Shown here: positions 46,461 to 58,327 of the stretch, one piece after another
Layout of the letters: the number at the start of each line of letters is the position of its first letter
How positions within the stretch are numbered: the stretch's first letter is position 1
Origin: Cycas panzhihuaensis
Taxonomy: Eukaryota > Cycadophyta
Length of the DNA: 64,000 nt
Assembly: GCA_023213395.1 (NCBI GenBank)
Contig: CM041465.1
Coordinates: 2,294,001-2,358,000 of the forward strand
Direction of reading: 5' to 3'
The notes under the pieces: model-generated
Databases searched by the model: none
Told to the model about the DNA's origin: nothing
Seen by the model: the letters and a program-made list of their open reading frames with translations, nothing else
Position numbers and translations under genes: made by a program

Positions 46461-47868
46461 TCCTTATTATTACAAGAGTTTGATTTTTGAGTTGTTAATA
46501 GAAAGTCTAAAACGGGCATGATCATTCCAAAAATCATGGTTGATGCTCCTCTTCCTAATCTTGCCAAACAATTTATTGATGATTTTCTTCCAAATGAACA
46601 TGTCCTCTATATCCAAGTTGCCCCCTTTAACGATTCATGGTATAGAGAGATTAGGTCATACCTTCATGATCAATCCTTCCCCTCTCCTTATACATCAAAT
46701 AAGAGAAAACAAATTCAAGTTGTTGCTAGGTAATATCTTTACTCGACAATGTGCTCTATAAGCATTCTTTTGATGGAATCCTATTGAGATACCTTTCCCC
46801 TGATGAAACACTTATAGCTTTAACAGAATCTCATAAGGGAACATGTGGTGGGTATTTTGGTGGTCGATCAATGGCCCAACATATTCTTTATATGGGTTAT
46901 TATTAACCCATCATATTTAAAGATGCTCATTCTTATATGCAAAAATGTGAAAAATGTTAATCTCATGTAACCTTGATATATGAGCCTACATAAGAAATGA
47001 AGTCTATTATTTCATCTTGGCCTTTTTTCCAATGGGGTTTTGATCTCATTGGGTAAATCTTTCTAGCATCATCTAGTGGACATAAGTTCATAATAACTAC
47101 AACTAAATACTTTACCAAATAGAGCAAAGTTATCCCACTGGTCACTGTTACTAGAAAGATTGATGCCACATTTATCTTTCAACACATCATTTGTAGATTT
47201 AGGGTACTAGAAATTATTATTATTGATAATGGGACTTTATTCTATAATCCCCATGTTGGAGATCTATGTAATAAATTTCATATCACTCATAGACTATTAT
47301 CCCCTTATCATCCTTAGGTAAATGGCCAAGTTAAAGCCTTTAATAAGACTTTAGCTAAAATGGTTGTCATGTCCCATAGAGATTGGCATATTCAATTATT
47401 TTTGTAATTATGGACTTATAAAACCTCCATTAAAAATGCTATAGGCATGACATCGTTCACTCTTATTTATGGTGTCAAGGTTATTCTTCCTTTAGAAGTT
47501 GAGATTCCATCTTACACATCTCGTTGAAAGGATTTATTGATTAAGAGTTCCAAAGGGAAGAATGTCTCTTAGAACTAGAAAAATTAGATGAGGCTTATAT
47601 ACAAGTCTTATAGAATAACATAGCATCTAAGGCTAGAGTCCAAGCTTCTCATGATAGGAAACTTAGATCTAAGGAGTTTAGTGTTGGTGATAAAGCACTA
47701 GAATTAGAGTACCTAAATGATAAGCAACATAAATTTTCTCCTAAGTGAATTGGTCCTTATATAGTAATTGAAGATTTGAATAGTGAAACTTATCAAATCA
47801 CAATAAGTAAGGGTTTAGAATTTAAAAGGCCTATCAATTCTCAATATCTAAGAAAGTTCTATGCTTAG
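46461..47868 (+). pseudogene. Element C integrase
   Basis: The zinc region (46790-46965: SHKGTCGGYF, MQKCEKC) is followed by the core with Lys at the first catalytic position (47105-47107, TTTKYFTK), IIIDNGTLF for the second Asp, and GQVKAFNK where Glu has become Lys. The tail is FSPK.IGPYIVI near 47735, ending RKFYA TAG at 47866-47868. Two of three catalytic acids are lost. Confidence 0.83.
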
Positions 47869-48928
47869 CAATGCTCATCTTTACCTCCATAATGAGGATA
47901 AACTATGGGTCTGAATCTTTCTCCTTGCCTAATGAGTTAAAGCTATGGGCAATTCCCCTCTTTAATCTTTTTCTATCTTCTCTTAAGTTATTCTTGCTTT
48001 CATCAAAGTATTTTCTCATGATCATGTAAGCATTCTCTACTCCTAGCATTTACATTGATTGTGGGTGCTCTTCTATGAGATTTTAATTTTGTTCTATTTT
48101 GAGTTCTATACTCAAGAGAGAATTTGGGCCATTAACCCAATCATTTATCTTCACACTTGAAAAGAGAAACTTCTTTATCTGATTTAGATACATTTCCTCA
48201 ACTACCTTTTACTTGCTAGTAATTCATACTTTCACTTATTAGTCCTTCATCTTGAGGATTCTCTATTGGTTATATATCACCTACTATTTCTTTTTGTTAT
48301 TTTTATTACCCTTGGTTTACTCTATTTTATATTTTGAAGTGAATACTCATTCTATCTCCTTAACTTACATTTGAAGACACTGTGATTTTGATCTCCTCTC
48401 TTTCCAAAAGTTCAGTCCTTAAGGAGATTGGTCTCTTTTGTCTTAGGTTCCATTGAAAAGAATAAATCCTTCATATATTGAGTAAAAGAACTTTGTAATT
48501 GGATGATTATGACCTTGTCTTTATACAGAAAGTAGAAAGCAAAAATTAAAAAAAAGAAAATAGTCAAAAGAGAAATTAAAAAGAAAAAAAAAAAAAAAGA
48601 CTAGAAAGTAAATTATTATTATTCTCTTATAATATGAGGCAAGTTGCATAACAACTTCATCCCTAGTTATCTATTTAATAATCGAGTTCATTTGGATAAG
48701 TCATTCAGGATTTTAAAGTCTATCTACTTGGGTCTATTATGGCCTCAGTTATGATCGAACCCTAGTTGACACCTTTTATTCTTTTTGGTCATAATCGTCT
48801 CAATTATGGTTTTACTTTTTCTTCAATATAGTTGGAACTAATCTCATTTACTACTGTCTCCTTATTGACTGATTCCTAAACCTAGCTTTATTAATCATAT
48901 CATCTCTAAATACTGGTCCTATTTTTCC
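47869..48928 (+). other. pol-aRNH spacer of C with A-rich tract
   Basis: No gene. An A/G-rich tract at 48525-48605 corresponds to A's minus-strand tract at 5680-5745. The spacer length (1.06 kb) equals A's. Confidence 0.55.
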
Positions 48929-49345
48929 ATGGCATTGAGTATATTTACTAATGGAGGTAGTAAAGGTAACCCAAGATCATTTGCTTCTACTTGGGTGATC
49001 TATGACCAATCGAGAAATTCTCTCCTCTCTGCTGGCCTGATTATACCTAGAACAATAAATAATGGAGCTAAATATTTTACCACTATAGGAGCTTTATATG
49101 ATATTTCACACTCTTATTTTGAATCCATTGCCATTTATTTCAATTTTTAGATTGTAGTATACCAGTTAGTTGGGATGTATTAGGTCCATTCTTCATGACT
49201 CCTTCTTCTTCACTATTAGGCTTTGCCATTACTATCACTATTCTCTTTAGTCACTATCTAGTATATCCCTCATTTCCTTAATGCTAAAGCCAATACTCTT
49301 ATCTCTTCTATCATGGATGATTATCTTGATTGACTTTCTTCTTTT
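48929..49345 (+). pseudogene. Element C second RNase H (aRNH type), degenerate
   Basis: ATG at 48929, then IFTNGGSKGNP, NNGAKY, a lost third acid and NAKANTL. Each catalytic acid has changed, in contrast to A and B. It ends near 49345, followed by the C/A-shared text 'agtataaactaccactcc'. Confidence 0.75.
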
Positions 49346-49608
49346 TAGCTAGGGGAACCTCACTCTGGAATGAGTATAAACTACCACTCCAAAATAAGTA
49401 TAAACTAGCATGTACATACTAAGATAAAAATTAGAAAAAATATAAAATGACAAAAGAACAAAAAAAAAAAGAGAAAAATGTTAAAATTACCATATGTTTT
49501 CATGGATCATCATATCAATGAATGTATATCATGTTTAATTTATAAAAGGGAAATAAGAGGAAAAGGAGTTTAGAGATAATCATTCATTATACACAAGTTT
49601 TAAAGAGA

Positions 49609-49695
<87 letters not shown>

Positions 49696-49829
49696 AGAAA
49701 GTATGGTATATCTATCACTCATGTGACTCAAATACCTCTCATCTCACTCCTATCTTCCTAAACATATAAAATGCATTCATCTCTGTGAATCCTGATGAGA
49801 TCTCTCCTGTACTCCTGGGTCTATTCTCT
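49346..49829. repeat. (TA)n microsatellite and flanks in C
   Basis: 49613-49692 is an uninterrupted run of about 40 TA units. The rest is AT-rich without genes. A has only a short (AT)n at the equivalent site (4142-4160). Confidence 0.85.
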
Positions 49830-51475
49830 TCCCTCTACCTAAAGTCTACCCATATGTAGACTCTCTGTAAGGTAGAAGGTGTCGTCCCTACTCTATTGTA
49901 GTACTCCCTAATGGAGTAATTCATGATCCCACCTGTGTAAACAGCATCCTATGAAGATGGCATTTCTCATCCTTAACTAATCTAAGCTCTAATTCTCACA
50001 CTCTTAGCTCTACTCTCGCATCCATATACATATCTTGAGCTTGAAGTGTATAGCTAAAGTGACCAATACAACAACCTAGTAGGGTATGATCTACTATGTT
50101 CCATAATGGTGTCTCCTTTAATATAGGAATATAAGGGAATATTAGCTCTAGTGTCCTCCTTACCTCCCCCAAAGTCATGATCTTATCATTTATCTAATGA
50201 AAATATATAAGTCATGATTAATTTACTGGAAAGAAAATAAAGAAAATATAATTTGATATGAGAGAAATCAATCAATTGTCATACCTAATGGCTAACCTCC
50301 TCCTATCGGTTCTGCTACCATCTCCTCCTCTACTAGTGGAACTCCCTTTCTCTATGGATCTTAGGGAGCCTCTTGGGTAGGATCTCCCTCTCCTACTCTA
50401 CTCCCTCCTCCTTTGACCTACCCATCTGCCAAACTGAGCTCCATACCCTATATGGAGCCTCCTCTTCCCTCACTTGGTGCTCTACCTACTCTCTTGAGCA
50501 CTTATCGACTCCCTCCTCCTCCTCTGTTGGTTCATGCATCTCCTTTTCTACCTTGACCTCTTTCTCAGCCACCATATCTCCCTTTACCTCTTCCCCTACT
50601 AGTGATAGGAGCCTCTCCTACTGCTCCTCTCTCTGTAACATCCATCTCGTCATCACTCCATGTCGACAATCCTACATATGCATCCTCTATTAGCTATCTC
50701 TTAGTCATTCTGCTTAGTAGAGGAATATGTGTACTCCTAGCCATGATTGATGGTCTATTATGGATCTTAACTCTTATATACCACCTATTCATCCTTAGAT
50801 CCATGACAATCAACTCTCTTAATGCTCCTTCTAGCCTCATCAAAGGAATGTGGTTGTATAGCTAGCACACCAATATGGAGTTATAAGAAAATCCCCCTCT
50901 CCCCAATCTCCTAATCTTTGATAACTAAAGGCACATACTATCCATTATATACTTCCCCTAGTTTATCCTGATCCCTTACTCACACCTCCTTATTACTCCT
51001 ATCTACTGAGCTGTAACCCTTATGAAATTTTGAGTTCTAGCTATCCTATATATGATAATCAGAGCTATGATTCTTCTCACCACAAGAACACCATTTTCTA
51101 TCCATATGGCCTCTACAGATATGCTGTGAAGGCTAATCTAATCTATAAAACCTATGAGGTATTAACTACAAGTAGCTTAAGACTCTTCATCCATCATCTT
51201 GTTGAGTCTTACCCTCTCTCCATTCTAATTGACCCTTATAATCCTCTATATCTACTTGATCACTCATACCCTAAATATATTACATCTTAGAATCTAACAA
51301 CTAATGAAGTCATGCAGTATCTTATATTCCATCACTAGTTGAGTCAATCCACTCACTCGAGAAAGTCCATAGGCCCTTAAAGTTGCCTATCCTACCTCAT
51401 TTAGCTAGCTAAATAACTCCCAAATGGCTAATCCTTTATGCTCCCAGGTATCTATTCTCTCTAAAGGTTGTACCA
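49830..51475 (-). pseudogene. Element C antisense gene: plant-mobile-domain-like, with intron
   Basis: Minus strand. Main exon from about 51475: LERIDTWEHKGLAIWELFS, then SGLTQLVMEYKILHDFIS, aligned residue by residue with A's antisense gene. The PMD-end motif is damaged. A Glu/Lys-rich region (50600-50500) and Gly/Arg/Ser stretch lead to the intron at 50194-50284. Exon 2 contains MTLGEVRRTLELIFPYIPIL (50178 on), matched by A's 3608-3665. Plus-strand frames at 50373-51290 are shadows of this gene. Confidence 0.6.
50194..50284 (-). other. Predicted intron in C antisense gene
   Basis: Minus strand CATTAG|GTATGA to TTTTCATTAG|ATAAAT, 91 bases, T-rich before the acceptor, and at the same place as the introns in A and B. 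Confidence 0.6.
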
Positions 51476-52833
51476 TGTCAAAAATCATGTTAGATTCTTA
51501 GAAAATGAATTAATATTTTATTTCAAAAAAGATTAAAAGCATTATAAAATAGTCAAAACTGTAGTTTCCTCATTAAAAATGTAGATTCCTCTCTAAAAAT
51601 GCAAGTTCACTATAAAAAATTAATTTCCCCCACTAACTATTTTCTAAGAAATCATGTTTTTGACTACATTACTATGTATTTTATTCTTTTATCATGTTTT
51701 TAGTACAGTTCCCATGTTTTCTACACTACATCATCATATTTTTGAAATAGAAATCTAAAAAATAAAAAATAAATAGCTCAACTTACCATATATCTAACTC
51801 CCTACTTTATGCTACTCTCACTGATCTCCTAGAGTTGATCCTCCATTAAAATAGCTCCTGATCGCCTTAGAAATGAGAGAAAGAGCCTCTAAGTAGCTCA
51901 TTTCTCTATCTCCTTCCCATGAAAATAAAATTCCTTTTTCATACATTTTCTTGATAAAGGGAGGAGGACCTTTCTCTCTTTTTTGAGGTAAACTTTCCTC
52001 TTTTATCTATTCATTTTATCAAAGTGAGTTCTATCTCTTTTCAACTATTATTATCATATGAAATAACTTTATGATGGTAAAACCATTTATGTTTCCTTTA
52101 ATAAGCTTAATTATTCTCTTTGGATGTATTTATCTTTTATGGAGCTTTTAGGAGACATGATTTATCATCTCATATTTGTTCTTCTCTCATATTGATAGTT
52201 ATGTTGGTCTCCAAATCTCTCTAACCACCATTTACCTATTAAAGAGCCTAAATTATAATAAGGTAATACTCTGAATCCCTTTTAACTATTAAAAAGCCTA
52301 AACTATGATAGGGAACCCTCTGAAAAAATGATTGTTAATGAGGTTAAGTTATGATAGTTAACCTTTGAAGTCCTTCACCGCATTAATGAGTCTAAATTTT
52401 GATGGATTTCTCTAAAAAGTCACCTATTAATAAACCCAAAAAACTATGATAGTACATCCTTTATGCTCTAACAAAAGGATTTCCCTCTAACACATCGTTA
52501 AAGAGAGATAAACTATGACTAGTTATATATTGAAGTCCCATCTAGTTTGTGGGTATTTGGTGTTGAAGTCCTATATACTTTATGGGCATTTAGTATCAAT
52601 CAATGGCTTAGTGAGTGAGAACCCACTCCTTTTAGGTAAGTTTTTAAGAGAGATTCTATTAGTTTGTTATTATAGGAAGTTTGTTTCAATTTAGATTGTA
52701 GAATCTTTGTAGCTTAGTAATTCATCATTCACATAGCTCATCTAGATTTTGTTAACTTTCAATAAAAAATCCTTTACCTTTACATTGTCATCTTTCACCA
52801 TCTTACTTCCTTTTTGAAGTAGGAACTTTAGGT
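51476..52833. repeat. C 3' untranslated region with minisatellite arrays
   Basis: 51540-51740 has short units around 'atcatgttttt'. 52200-52460 has units around 'aatgagcctaaactatgat', and 52500-52640 has units around 'agtttgtgggtatttggt'. All three have counterparts in A at 1965-2180, 1150-1500 and 690-1150, in the same order relative to the LTR. Confidence 0.65.
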
Positions 52834-52847
52834 GCTAAGGGGGTAGA
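52834..52847 (+). other. Element C polypurine tract
   Basis: GCTAAGGGGGTAGA immediately before the LTR start. Its first 13 bases are identical to B's tract. Confidence 0.8.
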
Positions 52848-55589
52848 TGTTTCACTAAAACATGGCGTTCCCCTTGACCCTTTGTTACTTTTGTTAGATA
52901 TCTTGTACTTTTACCGTATAAGATGTTTGATTGAATTGGCTTTTTGTTGTATTAGGCCATGTTTTAATGAAATATTATATTGATCTAATTGAAGACATAT
53001 AATGAATGATGATGGATGTATTATTATGCTATCACCTATCGATGAGTGACAACTATTACATTAAATTCTTTCTTTCATGACCATTCTAATTCATTTCTTC
53101 CTTTGAAACCTTTTCATTTTGTTATTTTCACTTTGATTTCACCCTTAACTTCCCATTTTTGATCAATTTTTGGGCTTGTGTCTATCGTTTTCATCATATT
53201 TAGGCTCATTTTTCTTATAAATAGAGTCATTTATGCTTAAATTTATTATTAAAAATTATTTTTTTAACTTTTAATAAGCTACTCTTAACCTCTTGATTTC
53301 TCACATTTTTTGGTGCTATAAAAAATGTGACTGATCATACTTTTAGTGTAAAGTCATGCTTTTAGCCTACCAAAAATATGACTGGTTGTATTTTTGGCTA
53401 TTATGCATATAAAATTTAGATATGCTTCTCACATATTGTTATTGGAATTAATGTTCATTATAAGAGGATACCTTAGGACTATATGCGCCGCACCAGGTGT
53501 CATTTGGATAAGGTAAGATTATTTTATTTCAAGTTATTCATTATTTTATTATATTTTAAATTTAGAGGTTGAGTTGCGCTCCCACCTACCTCTTGAATAT
53601 ATATTTTGGGGCCTAAAAACCTCAGTGTTTATTAACACTACCTTTTAATGTAAATTTGTTATACTTTTCAATGTATTGATAATGGTTCTCAATATGGCTT
53701 GAATAATCTTATGTATGCCTACTCTGTAGTATCTCCATTAGCACCTTCATTTGGTATTAGAGCCTTGGCATCCTTGATCCCCTTCATGTAATATTTACAA
53801 CTCTCATTTGGTATTAGATCCTTGTATACATCATTTGGTATCAGAGCCTTGGCATCCTTGATCCCCTTTATGTGAGATTCATAGCTCTTAACTACCACCC
53901 AAATTTGATGCAAACCTACCCCTTTTATACCTAGAATTATGGAAAACCCTATTTCTGATTGAGATAGAGATTATTGAAGAGAAAGAGATCTAGTTTGGAG
54001 AGATTTTTGAGAGAGTTTTTAGAGATTTTCTTTAGAGATTTTACTACTACTATTGAAAAGACCATTATTTGTGAGAAAAAGTGTGAAATCAAAGGAGGTT
54101 TTGAAGCTTTGGTTGCTATATTTATTGATACTCAATTTTATTGATGATCATTTTCAAATCTTTTAGTTTTTTTCAAGGCTTCTAGCTTCAAACTTCTTTG
54201 TCAATTAGTAAGATCTTTCTAATTAAGAACTCTTATGATTTCACTACTTTTTGATAACTGCCTATACTTAAACTCTCTTTCCTTCTTGTTGATTATTGAA
54301 GTGCTTTTGTATTTTTTTTTGTCTTAAAAATTTAGCTAAAAAGTCTTCCCTTTATGAGATAAAAATGAGATAGACTAGTGTAAAGCATGGTTATCTCTTC
54401 ATTATCTAAATAACCACCTCCTCCCATTCTTCTGCAGTTGTCCAATTTTCCAAGGGGATTGCCTTTATTTCTAGCTTGTTTATGGTTGTCTTTATTTCTT
54501 CTTTTCTTTGTTGGTATTAAAGGAAGAATTTAAAATACTTTGATCATATGAAAGAAAGAAAGCTATTCTAAGGTAGAATTTTTTAAATAGGAAAGTAGTC
54601 ATAGTATTTCTCTCATTTGATTTCACTCTTTAGTTTATTCTTTTAGTTTGAAAAGGAAATTTAATTTGGTAAATAATATGTACTTGATTTGATCAGATCA
54701 TTTAGGGTTCAAGGATCTCTCTAGTGCCTAATTGGCTCCAATTGTGATAGAATCTCCTTGTGCTTTAGCTTGTTCCTTACTTGAGCTTTATGACTTGGAT
54801 ATAATTAGTTGCATGCATTATTTATTATCTGAAAACCATTAACAACAATAGTAGTTATTCTTTAAAAATCTCTTTTTCTATCTTAGAAGCATTCTCTAAG
54901 AAAGATAGCATGTAATTGGAAATAAAAAGCTTTATATAAAAATTATATGTTATTGAATCTCTTTATGGTTTTGTATGTATAGTTACATGTTATGTTGCAT
55001 ATCATATTACTCCTTTTTCTTTCCTTGAAAAGTGTGTGTTGCATTCAAAGGAAATAGTCTCATTCTTATGTTAGTGTGTTTCATATTTTGAAATAAAAAT
55101 AAAGAAAAAGATATTGCATGTATAGTTAGTCTTTTGTTTGTGTGTTGGTAGATAGGCTTTGTGGTTTCATTGATTGCCTTTATGATTTTCTTTTCATCTT
55201 AAAATACAAAACTGAAAAAAAAAGAAATAAAACTCCTTCTATTTGCTTAGCTCTTCTTCTCCATTCAAGTAAAACTCTAAAGGTTAAAAGAATATAGGAA
55301 AGAAGTCCTTAGGAAGGACACAAGAGATATTGTTAGTGTAATCCAAACTCCTCCATTTGATTACATAGGCTAGTGGATTCAATCACCCACTTATATCCTA
55401 GCCTTTTGTTATCTCATTCACTCATATCCTTATTAAATAGCATAATAAGATGGAGACTCCTTCTTAGGAGTTGGGAAAAGCTAGTCCCTTTGTCTCACTT
55501 GGGTCTTTTGTCTCTTGGTTAAGATTTTAAATAAAGGAAAATATCAAGAAGATTAAGAGGTATCTAATCTAGGTCCCCCAAAGCCCAAC
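52848..55589 (+). repeat. Element C 3' LTR (about 2.74 kb)
   Basis: Starts TGTTTCACTAAAACATGG and ends near GGTCCCCCAAAGCCCAAC, aligned with A's LTR end GGTCCCCAATAATCCCTAACCA. It contains an embedded LTR-like segment with primer-site repeats (53437-53870) at nearly the same offset as D in A's LTR. Confidence 0.82.
53437..53870 (+). repeat. D-family LTR-like segment plus primer-site repeats embedded in C's LTR
   Basis: TGTTATTGGAATTAATG to CACCTTCA (53437-53749) is about 313 bases and shares the D/E block GGTTGAG...CCCACCTACC and a TATA-like run. It is followed by TTTGGTATTAGAGC (53750), TTTGGTATTAGATC (53808) and TTTGGTATCAGAGC (53834). The second and third are degenerate or spaced repeats of 'cttggcatccttgatcccct'. 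This mirrors the structure left of D at 32119-32172. Confidence 0.6.
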
Positions 55590-55821
55590 TGATAGTAATA
55601 AACATCTGTCTAATTATTTTATTATGATATTAGTATTTTGTACATAGCTAAGTTGTGTATTATAAATACACAACCAATGTATCATATTTTATATCTTGAT
55701 GTAATAATATTTTGATGGTGTTAATCAAAGTTAAGGTACCTTAAGGGTATCATTGAGATCCTTGTGTTTGTTCTTTTTTATTTTTGTGAATATTATTTTC
55801 TATTAGTTTTATTTTTCAACA
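55590..55821 (+). repeat. Short LTR-like segment, possible solo LTR
   Basis: TGATAGTAATAAACATC to TTTTTCAACA, 232 bases, with a central TATAAATACACAACC. It abuts C's LTR end on the left and F's RT on the right. No target duplication is seen (ccaac left, gatat right), so it may instead be part of another element's end. Confidence 0.4.
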
Positions 55822-58060
55822 GATATAAAGTAAGATCACATACAAGCATTTGGCAATTAATTGATAAATTTACACCTATTTTTAAAAGAGTTGGTATTGG
55901 TTTTGAATTCTCCATACTAAATCTTTTAATTAGGTCAAGAATATATTTAGGTTGTCAAATGGAAATTAAAGATTTAGACTGATAGATTTGTAGACCAAGA
56001 AAGTAGTGAAATTTTCCTAAGTCTATCATTTTAAATTTATTTATAAGAATAGATTTTAATTGAAAGATGTCAGAAAGTAGAGATTTGATGATAATAATGT
56101 CATCAATATAAAGAATTAGAATAGTAATATTATTATTTTATCATTTAAAATAGAGATTGGGATCCCTAATACATTTAGTATAACCATTTTAAAGAAGATA
56201 ATTATATATCTTAATGTATTAAGCCTAAGGGGCTTGTTTAAGACCATATAATTTTTTTTAATTTGCAAACAAGGTTAGGATTAGTAATAAAACCATGGGG
56301 TTAGCACATATAGATTTCTCCATTAAGGTTGCCATTTAGAAAAGCACTCTTAACATTCATTTGATGTATTTTCCAGCCAAACTTGGATGTAAGAGCAATA
56401 ATAGTTTTAATTGTATTCATTTTTACAATAGGAGTAAAGGATTTTATATAATTAATACCATCTAGTTAAGAGAAACATTTAGTTACCAAGCATGCTTTAT
56501 GCTTTTCTACAACTCCTTCAAAGTTATATTTAGTTCAGTAAACTAATTAATAGTCTACTAGATTTTTACTTGATGGTAGTGGTACTAGGTCCCAAATTAA
56601 ATTATTTTAAAGAGCTTCATATTCTATTTACATGGTTTGTTACCATATATGGTTATTACAGGCTTCTTTAAAAGTTTTAGGATTACTGTTAGCCATTACT
56701 TTAGCCATTAAGGTAAAGGTGGCCTATATTTTTTACGATATAGTTTTTTTGGTATATGAATAATTACTAGCATAAAAAAGCGTTTTTTGTACCCATTTTA
56801 GTTGTTTGTTTCTAGAAGGTTAATTTGAAAAAGAAGATAGATTAGATTGATCAGATTTTATTAGAGTTTAATTTTAGACTTATGTAGATAGAATTTCAAT
56901 GATTTTATTTTCTACTTGTTTTTCTATAGGATTAGTTGGTACAATGTTGGTTAAAATATTTTCGATAGGAAGATCAATTAGATTAGGGTTAAAGTTTAAT
57001 AAAGATCCCTCTTCATAAAAAATATCATACATAATTGAAACAATACGCATGATAGGATTTAGTAACCTATAAGCTTTGCTTTCTTCATTATACCCAATGA
57101 AGATAAACTTTGAGCTTTTAAGATCTAGTTTCTTACATTTTCCCTTTGGAACATATCCCTAAGTAATGCTTCTAAAGACTTTTAATTATTTTACAAATGA
57201 TTTATGACCAGATCACTTTTCTTATGGCATAATATTTTGTAAGGATTTAATTGGTAATCTATTTACAAAATAATTGGAGCAAGCTATTACTTTAGCCTAT
57301 ACTTTTAAATCAAGACCTTTTATATGTATCATACATCTAGTCATTTAAACTAAAGTATAATTTTTATATTCAATAATTTTTATATTCAACAATACCATCT
57401 TATTCTATTTTTTTTGTAGAAAGAAGTAAATTTATTATTTAAATATTCTTTTACATTATTTAATGTAAAAATTTTAATTTTAAAGATACACTAATTTTTA
57501 GCCAAAGTTTAATAAAAATATTAAACACTTGACTTTGATTCTATAACATTTAAACCCAGTACTTTCTAAAGAAATCATCAATAAAGGTTATAAAATATTT
57601 GCTTCTTGAATATGATGGTACTTCAAAAGGACCACAAATATCTAAATGGACAAGTTCGAGTGGTGATTTTACTAAAAATATGGTTTGATGAGGGAAGGTA
57701 TCCATGCACTATTTTCTTATTACATAAACTTCATAAACCCCATAAACTGTAGATAAGGGAGAGAGACCATAAATCATGTCATGTTGATTTAGGTAACACA
57801 ATTTGCCATAACTTATATAGCCAAAAGATGTATGCTATAATTTACTAATAGGATCAGAGTTAGTTATAAATGCAATGAAGGGTTTAGATTTAGAATGATT
57901 TCAGTTTGTTAGACTATAAAGGCCTATTTTATGGTTAGTAGGTCCCAAGGCAATGAGTTTAAATTTATTAAATGGTCATTTAATAACAAACTTGAAAGAG
58001 GTCAATGTATCAAGGTCATTTATGTAGATTAATTAAGTGACCTTAGGATATATAATATTA
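55822..58060 (-). pseudogene. Element F: copia-type pol remnant (pre-integrase, integrase, RT)
   Basis: On the minus strand are a GAG-pre-integrase trace (58060-57760), integrase (57720-57180; CPFRYLWSF, then FIGYNEESKAYRL at about 57090), linker, and RT: VEKHKACLVTKCFS (56510), KFGWKIHQMNVKSAFLNGNL (56360), catalytic YIDD (56099-56110), and KFHYFLGLQI with KYILDLIKRFSM to about 55850. It is copia order, not gypsy. RNase H and the 3' LTR are missing at the left junction, and gag is missing at the right where G's LTR begins. Many stops. Confidence 0.82.
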
Positions 58061-58075
58061 GTATTGGTCTCTTAG

Positions 58076-58305
58076 TGAAATGCACTTTATGTGCATTTAG
58101 ATGTAATTTTGGGTTCATTTCATCAGGTGGAAAAATCCTAACCCTAATGTTTACCCTCAATAATAAAAGGCAAAATCTCGAGGAGGGAGTCATTATTCAT
58201 TCTCATCTCCAAGTTTACTCTCATATCTTGTTTCATCTCTTTTTTATTCTCCATTGCCATTGTGTGCATGTGAGTGATTTATTCCCTAGATCCATCCTTC
58301 CTTCA
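58076..58305 (+). repeat. Element G 5' LTR (about 230 bp)
   Basis: TGAAATGCACTTTATGTG to CCTTCCTTCA. The right end is fixed by the primer-binding site; the left end is inferred from where F's coding text stops. A weak AATAAAAGG lies at 58169. The frame 58075-58389 within it is spurious. Confidence 0.6.
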
Positions 58306-58307
58306 TA

Positions 58308-58327
58308 TGGTATCACAACTATGAGGG
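58308..58327 (+). other. Element G primer-binding site
   Basis: TGGTATCACAACTATGAGGG, two mismatches from the copia initiator-Met site TGGTATCAGAGC, two bases after the LTR end. Confidence 0.75.

Larger units (their letters stand above)
42911..55589 (+). mobile_element. Element C: 3' two thirds of a Tat-type Ty3/gypsy element
   Basis: Gag end, protease, RT, RNase H, integrase, aRNH, antisense gene, arrays, polypurine tract and a 2.74-kb 3' LTR occur in the same order as in A, with which it aligns throughout. The 5' LTR and most of gag lie on the far side of E and A, beyond the left edge. In-frame stops are numerous. Confidence 0.88.

Noticed and set aside
50373-51290. Plus-strand ORFs rich in Ser/Thr/Leu within C
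   Set aside because: They are shadows of the minus-strand antisense gene, whose frame aligns with A and B.
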